NCBI GenBank assembly: GCA_023450775.1
Contig: JAEXGP010000375.1
Span: 1 to 13,313 of the forward strand
Direction: 5' to 3'
Source: Actinomycetes bacterium
GTDB taxonomy: Bacteria; Actinomycetota; Acidimicrobiia; Acidimicrobiales; Microtrichaceae
DNA: 13,313 nt
The notes beneath the pieces are model-generated. The model had not been told where the DNA came from and did no database searches. It was given only the letters and a program-made list of their open reading frames with translations. Shown here in pieces: positions 6,627 to 13,313 of the stretch. Both the position numbers and the translations under genes were made by a program. The stretch's first letter is position 1, and every line of letters begins with the position of its first letter.

Positions 6627-7466
6627 ATGGCCACCGATCCGGCACGTCGACTGTGGCAGGCGGCCGAGTCCGTCCACGCCGTCACCTACTTCCATCCGGC
6701 GGCGCTGGCCGCCATCGCCGACGCCGGCGCGAAGGGCTTCTGGATGGGCTACTTCGCCGGCCGGATGGCGCCGCTCGGGGCCATCGGGCCGTCGACCGCC
6801 ACCGCCGTGTGCTGCAACTTCTCGCCGGCCCGAACGGGGCGGGCGCTGCCCGACGCGTGGACGTTCGTGTCGCCCGACTCTGCGCTGGCGGCCCGGTCCG
6901 AGGGGGCGGTCGCCGCGCTCACCGCGTGCGGCATCGACGCCGACGGCGCCGCGGCCGGCGTCGAGGCGTTGGAACCGGTCGTCACCGCCCTCGATCCGTC
7001 GGGCCGTCCGCTCGGGGGCGCCAACCTGGACGTCGCGCTGCCCGACGAGCCGGTCGCCCGCCTCTGGCAGCTCTGCACCACGCTCCGCGAGCACCGCGGC
7101 GACGGCCACGTCGCCCTGCTCGTCGGCGCGGACCTGGACGGCTGCGAGGTGGACGTGCTCGCCACCGCGGCCAGCGGCATCGACGCCGCGATCCTGCGCG
7201 ACACCCGGGCCTGGACCCACGACGAGTGGGTGGCGGCGACGGCCCGCCTGGCCGACCGCGGGCTGGTGACGACCGACGGCACGATCACCGACGCGGGCCG
7301 GGCGCTGCACGCCGACATCGAGCGCCGCACCGACGCGCTGGCGACCCGCTCCTACGGCGACCACGACCTGGCCGCCGTCACCGATGCCCTGCGTCCGCTG
7401 GCCCGTACCGTCGCCGCGGCCGGCGTGCTGCCGTTCCCCAACCCCATGGGGCTCCGCGAGGACTGA
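6627..7466 (+). CDS. SCO6745-family (SalK-like) helix-rich protein
   Basis: This 279-aa protein resembles the actinobacterial SCO6745/SalK-like family. Recognisable parts are the N-terminal RRLWQAAESVHAVTYFHPAA, then GFWMGYFAGRMAPLGAIGPSTATAVCCNFSPARTGRALPDAW (about 36-77), which is the conserved core. The C-terminal half is helical and reads like a winged-helix/MarR-type region, with WTHDEWVAATARLADRGLVTTDGTITDAGRALHADIERRTD at about 192-232 and a final LPFPNPMGL. The role of the family is not established; the C-terminal pattern is reminiscent of an HTH, while the N-terminal part is not a standard enzyme fold that I can name. There is no signal peptide or membrane segment. The start at ATG 6627 is supported by the -10 box. 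It converges with groEL, and the strong hairpin at 7543-7578 lies between them. Confidence 0.78.
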   Translation: MATDPARRLWQAAESVHAVTYFHPAALAAIADAGAKGFWMGYFAGRMAPLGAIGPSTATAVCCNFSPARTGRALPDAWTFVSPDSALAARSEGAVAALTACGIDADGAAAGVEALEPVVTALDPSGRPLGGANLDVALPDEPVARLWQLCTTLREHRGDGHVALLVGADLDGCEVDVLATAASGIDAAILRDTRAWTHDEWVAATARLADRGLVTTDGTITDAGRALHADIERRTDALATRSYGDHDLAAVTDALRPLARTVAAAGVLPFPNPMGLRED

Positions 7467-7542
7467 ACCACCGGGATATGGGGGTCGCGCCCGGACAAGG
7501 TTCGTCCCGAGCGACACACAGATGCCGAGCGGGCCCGGGACG

Positions 7543-7578
7543 CGACGAGGCCCCGGTCGCAGGACCGGGGCCTCGTCG
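7543..7578. terminator. Strong bidirectional hairpin between groEL and the SCO6745-family gene
   Basis: A 16-bp perfect stem is formed by 7543-7558 and 7563-7578 around a GCAG loop. The arm is CGACGAGGCCCCGGTC. It lies 23 nt beyond the groEL stop and 76 nt beyond the opposing gene, so it can serve both. Neither side has a T-tract, as in many GC-rich genomes. Confidence 0.85.
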
Positions 7579-7601
7579 AAGACACCATCAGGTGCGGACG
7601 G

Positions 7602-9242
<1,641 letters not shown>

Positions 9243-9295
9243 GTGTTGCGTTCTCTCGTTCTGTCGATCGGTGTGCGGTTCGAGTGCTCAGCTCG

Positions 9296-9583
9296 TCACT
9301 TGACGATGGCGAGGATGTCCCGACCGGACAGGATGAGCACGTCCTCACCGTCCTGGGTGACCTCGGTGCCGCCGTACTTCGAGTAGACGACGGTGTCGCC
9401 GACGGCGATGTCGAGCGGGATCAGCTCGCCGGAGTCGGAGCGACGGCCGGGGCCGACGGCGAGGACCTCTCCCTGCTGGGGCTTCTCCTTGGCGGTGTCG
9501 GGGATGACCAGCCCACTGGCGGTCTTCTCCTCGGCCTCGGCGGGCCGGACGACGATGCGATCCTCGAGGGGCTGCAGGCTCAT
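9296..9583 (-). CDS. groS: Co-chaperonin GroES (10 kDa subunit)
   Basis: This 95-aa protein begins MSLQPLEDRIVVRPAEAEEK. The mobile loop that docks on GroEL is at about 18-35 (EKTASGLVIPDTAKEKPQQ), followed by GEVLAVGPG, VGDTVVYSKYGGTEV and the closing ILSGRDILAIVK. It forms the heptameric lid of the GroEL cage. ATG 9583 is chosen over the in-frame codon at 9637 because conserved GroES sequence begins there, and GGAGG sits about 10 nt upstream; the longer version would also run into the CIRCE operator. It is the first gene of the groES-groEL operon, with a leader of roughly 65 nt from the predicted promoter. Confidence 0.97.
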   Translation of the reverse strand: MSLQPLEDRIVVRPAEAEEKTASGLVIPDTAKEKPQQGEVLAVGPGRRSDSGELIPLDIAVGDTVVYSKYGGTEVTQDGEDVLILSGRDILAIVK

Positions 9584-9630
9584 TGGTGCTGTTCCTCCGT
9601 TGGCAGAAGCACGGTGCAGCGAGCGCTCGG

Positions 9631-9657
9631 TTAGCACTCGCGTGTGGCGAGTGCCAA
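9631..9657. promoter_or_regulatory. CIRCE operator 1 (HrcA site), groES-proximal
   Basis: TTAGCACTC (9631-9639), a 9-nt spacer and GAGTGCCAA (9649-9657) match the CIRCE consensus TTAGCACTC-N9-GAGTGCTAA with one mismatch. It covers the predicted transcription start region just downstream of the -10 box, so HrcA bound here would block initiation. Confidence 0.93.
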
Positions 9658-9686
9658 CGGTAGCACTCTCTCGATGCGAGTGCTAA
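9657..9686 (-). promoter_or_regulatory. groES-groEL promoter (-35 TTAGCA, -10 TACCGT)
   Basis: On the minus strand TTAGCA (9681-9686) and TACCGT (9657-9662) are 18 nt apart. The -35 hexamer is part of the outer arm of CIRCE 2, and the -10 box lies across the junction of the two CIRCE sites. The predicted start is near 9650. Confidence 0.6.
9660..9686. promoter_or_regulatory. CIRCE operator 2 (HrcA site), groES-distal
   Basis: GTAGCACTC (9660-9668), a 9-nt spacer and GAGTGCTAA (9678-9686) match the consensus with a single mismatch in the first arm. Its start lies 29 bp from that of CIRCE 1, so two HrcA dimers would sit nearly on the same face about three helical turns apart. Two tandem CIRCE sites are known ahead of groES in other actinobacteria. 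Confidence 0.93.
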
Positions 9687-9700
9687 CGCCCCGTCCGGGA

Positions 9701-9719
9701 ACCCGGCGAAGGCCCGGGT
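9701..9719 (-). terminator. Possible weak terminator after tetR
   Basis: ACCCGG (9701-9706) and CCGGGT (9714-9719) form a 6-bp stem with a 7-nt loop, 17 nt past the tetR stop and before the groES promoter. It is short and has no T-tract, so readthrough from tetR into groES is possible. Confidence 0.35.
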
Positions 9720-9735
9720 GCGGCTGACGACCCGT

Positions 9736-10308
9736 TCAGGGACCGGGTGCGAAGCCCCGGACGAAGCGGTCGACGACCTCGTCCACGAAGGCGTCGTCCA
9801 GCCCGTCGCCCTCGACGAGCGCGACCGCCAGCATGGGGCCGACCAGGTGCAGGCCGGTCCGCTCGGGATCCTTCAGCACCACCGGGTCCAGCACGCCCTC
9901 GTCGACGCAGCGGCGCAGCACGTCGGTCGCGAGCTCCTGCTGGGCGACCTTCATCTCGTCGTTGAGGTCCGCCATGGCGTCGGACTGGGTCTTGAGCAGG
10001 ATCATGGCCGGCAGCAGGCGCTGCCAGCGCGGGTCCGCGAGCGAGCGCGCCATCTGGTGCGCCATGTCCCGGAGGGCGTCCACGCCCGAGAGCTCGTCGG
10101 CCGCGGGCTGGAGCGCGGGCATGCAGTCCGCGAAGACATCCGCAACCAGGTCGTCACGCGTCTTCCAGTGGCGGTAGACCGTCGACTTCGCCACCCCCGA
10201 GCGGGCCACGACGGCGTCCACGGTCAGCCCGTCGGGGCCGAGCTCGACGAGCAGGTCGCGGGCCGCGTCCATGACGGCGGCGTGGGACCGGGCGACTCGT
10301 GGATCCAT
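9736..10308 (-). CDS. TetR/AcrR-family transcriptional regulator
   Basis: This 190-aa protein has the typical TetR length. The N-terminal helix-turn-helix covers about residues 8-55: SHAAVMDAARDLLVELGPDG then LTVDAVVARSGVAKSTVYRHWKTRDDLVADVF, where GVAKSTVYRHW is the recognition helix. The C-terminal part is the all-helical ligand-binding and dimerisation domain with a DPRWQRLLPAMILLKTQ segment; its ligand cannot be told. ATG 10308 is preferred to a TTG at 10362 because it gives the standard length and has a TAGCGT box upstream. The gene is divergent from the MFS transporter, with a 180-bp intergenic region holding a 23-bp palindrome over the transporter's -10 region. The likely role is repression of the transporter, relieved by an effector the pump exports. 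Confidence 0.92.
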   Translation of the reverse strand: MDPRVARSHAAVMDAARDLLVELGPDGLTVDAVVARSGVAKSTVYRHWKTRDDLVADVFADCMPALQPAADELSGVDALRDMAHQMARSLADPRWQRLLPAMILLKTQSDAMADLNDEMKVAQQELATDVLRRCVDEGVLDPVVLKDPERTGLHLVGPMLAVALVEGDGLDDAFVDEVVDRFVRGFAPGP

Positions 10309-10318
10309 CTCGACGGCG

Positions 10319-10324
10319 ACGCTA
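10319..10324 (-). promoter_or_regulatory. -10 box TAGCGT of tetR
   Basis: On the minus strand TAGCGT is followed by 10 nt and ATG 10308, a slightly longer spacing than at the other leaderless starts, which gives a leader of perhaps 3-4 nt. The palindrome at 10401-10423 is about 80 bp upstream, so direct self-repression by promoter occlusion is not obvious. Confidence 0.4.
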
Positions 10325-10400
10325 GCGGTCGCTCGCTCCTTCCTCGGGGGTCGGCGTGACAAGGGTCTCGTCGACCGGGACTTGCCTTCCGTCGACAGAA

Positions 10401-10423
10401 CGATACGCTACCGTCTCGTATCG
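10401..10423. promoter_or_regulatory. Candidate TetR operator over the MFS promoter
   Basis: A perfect inverted repeat CGATACG (10401-10407) and CGTATCG (10417-10423) with a 9-bp spacer encloses TACCGT (10409-10414), the likely -10 box of the transporter. A nested, slightly imperfect GATACG-CTAC-CGTCTC (10402-10417) is also present. Arm sequence and placement are typical of TetR-family operators in divergent regulator/pump pairs; the assignment to this particular regulator is inference. Confidence 0.75.
10409..10414 (+). promoter_or_regulatory. -10 box TACCGT of the MFS transporter
   Basis: It lies at the centre of the palindrome. TTCCGT (10387-10392) is a possible -35 at 16 nt. An overlapping TACGCT (10404-10409) is an alternative -10, for which TTGCCT (10382-10387) is a -35 at 16 nt. 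Either gives a leader of about 70 nt ending in the ribosome-binding site GGAG (10479-10482). Confidence 0.45.
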
Positions 10424-10488
10424 AAAGTGCCACGTCGCCACCCCGACGACACGGGCCTTCCTCCCCCGCCCCCGAAACGGAGACCGAC

Positions 10489-12129
10489 GTGTCCTCACCC
10501 CCCACCCCGCCACACGCAGAGCACGCCGAGCTGCTCCTCCCCGAGGATCCGGTCGTCGACGCCCGCAAGCGCCGCTGGATCCTCATCGCCATGTGCACCG
10601 CCCTGGTGGCGGTCGTCGCGTCGGTCTCGGGCCTCAACGTCGCCCAGCAGGGCATCGCGATGGACCTCGGCGCCAGCCAGAGCGAGCTGCTGTGGATCAT
10701 CAACGGCTACACGATCGCCCTGGCCGCGCTGCTCATGCCGATCGGCGCCGTCGGCGACCGCTGGGGCCGCAAGTGGGTCCTCATGACCGGCCTCGTGCTG
10801 TTCTCCGCCGCCAGCGTGGCCTCGTCGCAGGCCACCTCGGTCGGCATGCTGATGGGCTTCCGCATCGCGGCCGGTGTAGGCGCGGCGATGATCATGCCGG
10901 TCACGCTGTCGGTCATCACGTCGAGCTTCCCGCCCGAGGAGCGCGACAACGCGGTCGGCGTGTGGGCGGGCTTCGCCGGCGCCGGCGGCATCCTCGGCGT
11001 GATCATCTCGTCGCTCATCGTCGACAACTTCACGTGGCCGTGGGTCTTCGCCATGCCGGTCATCCTCGGTGTGGTCGCGCTCGTCATCGCGGCGGTCGTC
11101 GTGCCGCACTCCCGCGAGCACCACGAGGGCCGCTTCGACCTCGGCGGCTCGATCCTCTCGGCGCTCGCCGTCGGCGGCCTCGTCCTCGGCATCCACGAGG
11201 GTCCCGAGCAGGGCTGGACGTCCCCGGTGTCGCTCGGCGGACTGCTCGTCGGGCTGGTCGCCCTGTCGCTCTTCGTCTGGTGGGAGCTCCGCCAGGACCA
11301 CCCGCTGCTCGAGATCAAGGTCTTCCGCAACCGCACGCTCACGGCCGGTTCGGTCAACCTGCTCGTGGTCTTCGGCGTGATGGGCGCCCTGTTCCTGGTG
11401 CTCATCCAGTTCATGCAGGCGGTGCTCGGCTACTCGGCGATCAAGTCGTCGCTGAGCCTGCTGCCGATGGCGCTGATCATGATGCCGCTGTCGGCCCTCG
11501 CTCCCCGGATCGCCTCCAAGGTCGGGCTGCGGCGGATGCTCACCGGCGGCACGGCCCTGGTCGCGGTCGGCCTCGCCCTCATGGCGGTGCTCACCAGCGC
11601 GGACGGCGGCTACTGGTCGATCATCCCCGGCCTGCTCGTCCTGTCGGTCGGCATCGGCTGCGTGATGACGCCGGGCACGGCCGCCATCACCGGCTCGCTG
11701 CCCGTCGAGGAGCAGGGCGTCGCCTCGGCCCTCAACGACACGACCCGTGAGATCGGCACGACGATCGGCGTGGCGCTGATCGGCTCGATCCTCAGCTCCG
11801 GCTACTCCTCGGCCGTGGCCGACACGGCCGACGCGCTGCCCGGTCCCGCCGGCGAGGCGGTCCGGGAGGGCATCGGCGGCGCCATGGCCGTCGCGCAGCA
11901 GATGGGCGCCGCCGGCGACCAGGTGCTGCACTCCGCCCGTGAGGCGTTCGTCGACGGCTGGACCGGCTCGATGTGGGTGAGCGTCGGGCTGGCGACCGCC
12001 GCCGCGGTGTTCGCCTTCTTCTGGACCCCCTCGCGGGCCAAGGAGCTCGAGGCCCGGGCTGAAGCGCTCGACGCCGCCGGGCTGGACGACGACGGCGCGC
12101 TCGAGCCCGTCGTCATCGAGCCGGTCTGA
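10489..12129 (+). CDS. MFS multidrug-type efflux transporter, DHA2 (14-TM) family
   Basis: This 546-aa integral membrane protein starts at GTG 10489, 6 nt after GGAG. A hydrophilic tail of about 28 residues leads to TM1 (RWILIAMCTALVAVVASVSG). Counting hydrophobic stretches gives about 14 TM segments, as in EmrB/QacA-type drug:H+ antiporters. Motif A is clear at 86-95 (GAVGDRWGRK). The motif C region (GFAGAGGILGVII, 161-173) is a variant of GxxxGPxxGG. PGTAAITGSLP and ALNDTTREIGTTIGVALIGSI (about 395-434) match the conserved second-half region of DHA2 proteins. A periplasmic-type loop (440-490) precedes the last TM, and an acidic cytoplasmic tail closes the protein. TM1 reads ASVSGLNVAQ, without the Asp of the common LDxTIVNVALP motif. 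The divergent TetR gene and operator indicate substrate-induced expression. Substrate is unknown. Confidence 0.93.
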   Translation: MSSPPTPPHAEHAELLLPEDPVVDARKRRWILIAMCTALVAVVASVSGLNVAQQGIAMDLGASQSELLWIINGYTIALAALLMPIGAVGDRWGRKWVLMTGLVLFSAASVASSQATSVGMLMGFRIAAGVGAAMIMPVTLSVITSSFPPEERDNAVGVWAGFAGAGGILGVIISSLIVDNFTWPWVFAMPVILGVVALVIAAVVVPHSREHHEGRFDLGGSILSALAVGGLVLGIHEGPEQGWTSPVSLGGLLVGLVALSLFVWWELRQDHPLLEIKVFRNRTLTAGSVNLLVVFGVMGALFLVLIQFMQAVLGYSAIKSSLSLLPMALIMMPLSALAPRIASKVGLRRMLTGGTALVAVGLALMAVLTSADGGYWSIIPGLLVLSVGIGCVMTPGTAAITGSLPVEEQGVASALNDTTREIGTTIGVALIGSILSSGYSSAVADTADALPGPAGEAVREGIGGAMAVAQQMGAAGDQVLHSAREAFVDGWTGSMWVSVGLATAAAVFAFFWTPSRAKELEARAEALDAAGLDDDGALEPVVIEPV

Positions 12130-12175
12130 CCGGCCCTCCCCTTCTCCCCTCAACCTCCCCACCTGGCCGGGCACC

Positions 12176-12225
12176 GTTCTGTTCCACCTTTTCGACGCTG
12201 TGGCGTCGAAAAGGTGGAACAGAAC
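12176..12225. repeat. Long perfect palindrome 1 (23-bp stem, 4-nt loop), MFS 3' side
   Basis: Positions 12176-12198 and 12203-12225 are exact reverse complements around TGTG. The outer end of the arm is GTTCTGT, then TCCACCTTTTCGACGC. It begins 47 nt after the MFS stop and could act as its terminator, but the length, the absence of a T-tract and the match of its outer end to palindrome 2 point to a repeat family. The GTG of the following VOC fragment lies inside its right arm. Confidence 0.9.
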
Positions 12226-12474
12226 CCCGGAAAGGGCGTCCGGCACTTCGGTGTGGTGCTGCCCGACGCAGCGTCGTTCGAGCAGGTGATCGAACGCCTC
12301 GACCGCCACGACGTCGACTGGCTGAGCCGGCCGACCGCGCACCGGGCAGCCGAGCTCAGCGGGAAGACCGGCGCGAAGGTCGCCGACCCCAGCGGCAACG
12401 TGATCGAGATCAAGCGCTACGAGGACCCGACCGAGTTCCTCTCCCCTGACCACTCCTCCTCCCGTGTTCTGTGA
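12214..12474 (+). pseudogene. Truncated VOC (glyoxalase/bleomycin-resistance) gene, C-terminal half only
   Basis: The 86-residue frame carries one beta-alpha-beta-beta-beta module: VRHFGVVLPDAASFEQVIER at about 10-29, then LDRHDVDWLSRP, and TGAKVADPSGNVIEIKRYED at about 53-72. HFGVVLP and DPSGNVIEIKRY are hallmarks of the second half of a VOC metalloenzyme; His13 and Glu69 would be its metal ligands. The first module, normally some 60-70 residues, is absent: upstream in the same frame is palindrome 1 and then the MFS stop. The only early start, GTG 12214, is inside the palindrome stem with no ribosome-binding site, and the TGA at 12472-12474 is inside palindrome 2, after a C-terminal tail (SPDHSSSRVL) that looks acquired. 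I read it as a gene remnant; a functional half-domain protein is possible but less likely. Confidence 0.65.
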
Positions 12475-12515
12475 TGCTTTTCCGGGGGATTCCCACCGGA
12501 AAAGCATCACAGAAC
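12466..12515. repeat. Long perfect palindrome 2 (20-bp stem), between VOC remnant and DUF2332 gene
   Basis: Positions 12466-12485 and 12496-12515 are exact reverse complements, arm GTTCTGTGATGCTTTTCCGG, with a 10-nt centre that can add three more G-C pairs around ATT. The outer heptamer GTTCTGT and an inner CTTTTC are the same as in palindrome 1, while the bases between them and the tip differ. It sits 21 nt past the stop of the DUF2332 gene and may end its transcription. Confidence 0.9.
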
Positions 12516-12536
12516 GTCAGCGGCGGGGACCGAGCG

Positions 12537-13313
12537 TCACGGGGCCGGGACGGGGGTGAGCCAGCGGCCGTGGTAGTCGGCGTGGGCCACCAGCCGGTCC
12601 CCGCCGTCGGGCCACCGTCGCGCCCACACCGCCACGCGACCGCGGTCCCACTCGTCGGGCTCGAACCGCACCCACACCAGCGGCGCGTCGGCCGAGGCCC
12701 GGGCGCCCGCCCGCTCGATCGCCGCGGTCACCGGCGGTCGCTGGTCCGCCGGGATGTACTGCCACACGATCGAGTGCTGCACGATCGTCGCCACGCCGGG
12801 GCCCGCGGGACGCGACAGCACGTCGTCGAGCACGTCGGCCGTGCTCCCCTCCCCGCTCGTCGCCGCCCGCACGAGCGTGGCCGGCACCTCACGGGACAGC
12901 TCGATCGCCGCGGCCAGCCGTTCGAAGCGCTCCACCTGGTCCGGCCAGACGAACGACAGCAGAGTGAGTCGGCCCTCGTCCGTCGTCGGGTCGATCGGGT
13001 GCGGGTCGATGCCGGTGCGCTCGACGAGCGGGACCGTCACCAGGCCGGGCGGCAACGGCGTGCGCACCTCGGGAGCCAGCCGCACCGGGCCGTCGGGATC
13101 GCCGAGCACCGCACCACCGCCGGGCGCGCCGGTCAGGTCCAGGCGGAAGCGGTCCAGGCGCAGGTTGAGCCCGCCCGAGCAACCGAGCTCGACGAGCCGG
13201 GCCGGCGCCGCTCCCTCCAGCGACCCACGCCGACCGAGGCCGACCGCGTGTGCGTAGCCGAGCGCGGCGGCGCGCCCGACCTCGTTGGTCTGCACCTCCC
13301 GATCGAGCCCGGT
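12537..13313 (-). CDS. DUF2332 family protein, C-terminal part (5' end outside window)
   Basis: The frame is open from the right edge of the window to TGA at 12537-12539 and gives 258 residues; roughly the first 90-100 residues of a typical DUF2332 protein are missing. Visible family marks are REVQTNEVGRAAAL near the edge, then ARLVELGCSGGLNLRLDRF, followed by DPHPIDPTTDEGRLTLLSFVWPDQ and VATIVQHSIVWQYIP. Near the end are WVRFEPDEW and HADYHGRWLTPVP. The ELGCSGGLNL loop resembles the glycine-rich nucleotide/SAM loop of Rossmann-fold methyltransferases, but no activity is established for the family as far as I know. The GTG at 13295 is internal, because conserved sequence continues to the edge. 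It converges on the VOC remnant, with palindrome 2 between. Confidence 0.85.
   Translation of the reverse strand, partial: TGLDREVQTNEVGRAAALGYAHAVGLGRRGSLEGAAPARLVELGCSGGLNLRLDRFRLDLTGAPGGGAVLGDPDGPVRLAPEVRTPLPPGLVTVPLVERTGIDPHPIDPTTDEGRLTLLSFVWPDQVERFERLAAAIELSREVPATLVRAATSGEGSTADVLDDVLSRPAGPGVATIVQHSIVWQYIPADQRPPVTAAIERAGARASADAPLVWVRFEPDEWDRGRVAVWARRWPDGGDRLVAHADYHGRWLTPVPAP

Noticed and set aside
9282..9290. GAGTGCTCA in the groES-groEL spacer, similar to a CIRCE half-site
   Set aside because: No matching TTAGCACTC arm lies 9 nt away, so it is not an operator.
12130..12175. Pyrimidine-rich spacer (CCCTCCCCTTCTCCCCTCAACC) after the MFS gene as a regulatory or coding element
   Set aside because: No start codon, structure or motif is present; it is only C/T-rich sequence between the stop codon and palindrome 1.
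10495..12510. A 671-codon open frame on the minus strand opposite the MFS gene
   Set aside because: Composition is dominated by Arg, Asp, Gly and His with no domain, and it is the antisense frame of a clear transporter gene; it also crosses both palindromes.
12176..12515. The two palindromes as a CRISPR array or as terminal inverted repeats of one insertion sequence
   Set aside because: There are only two units with differing inner sequence and no spacers or transposase between them; only 7 outer bases plus CTTTTC are shared, and each unit is itself palindromic.

Overview
The window is high-GC DNA (roughly 70% G+C) with the codon use and gene content of an actinobacterium. I infer a lineage near the Acidimicrobiia (Ilumatobacter/Iamia-like) from four things: an actinobacterial BioD, an SCO6745-type protein, a DUF2332 protein, and TANNNT -10 boxes placed directly in front of start codons. 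No rRNA, tRNA, CRISPR array, transposase or phage gene is visible. Most of the window looks like ordinary chromosomal housekeeping DNA.

Layout. 1-559: 3' part of a dethiobiotin synthetase gene (bioD), with a hairpin after it. 645-2361 (minus): a 129-aa protein of unknown function, then a type II NADH dehydrogenase-like flavoprotein. 2484-4925 (plus): a mycothiol-dependent-type (maleylpyruvate isomerase/DinB-fold) protein, then IMP dehydrogenase (guaB). 4926-5859 (minus): a 53-aa protein followed by a NudL-type Nudix hydrolase, whose stop codon abuts that of guaB. 6004-7466 (plus): a putative lipoprotein and an SCO6745-family protein. 7602-9686 (minus): groES-groEL with two tandem CIRCE operators over the promoter and a strong hairpin after groEL. 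9736-12129: a divergent pair, a TetR regulator (minus) and a 14-TM drug-efflux-type MFS transporter (plus), with a palindrome over the transporter promoter. 12176-12515: two long perfect hairpins with the same outer heptamer bracket half of a VOC/glyoxalase gene. 12537-13313 (minus): a DUF2332 protein that runs off the window.

How the genes work together. The TetR/MFS pair is a self-contained regulated efflux module. The groES-groEL operon is a heat-shock unit controlled by HrcA, whose gene is not in the window. The remaining genes are single transcription units for biotin, respiration, purine synthesis and nucleotide/CoA clean-up. Six gene starts have a TANNNT hexamer exactly 6-7 nt before ATG/GTG, which predicts leaderless mRNAs; tetR has a near-leaderless 10-nt spacing. 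The regulated groES and MFS genes instead have 5' leaders and Shine-Dalgarno sequences.

The least ordinary part is 12176-12515. The hairpins have 23-bp and 20-bp perfect stems, share GTTCTGT...ACAGAAC ends, and contain the start and stop of the truncated VOC reading frame. They may belong to a dispersed palindromic repeat family.
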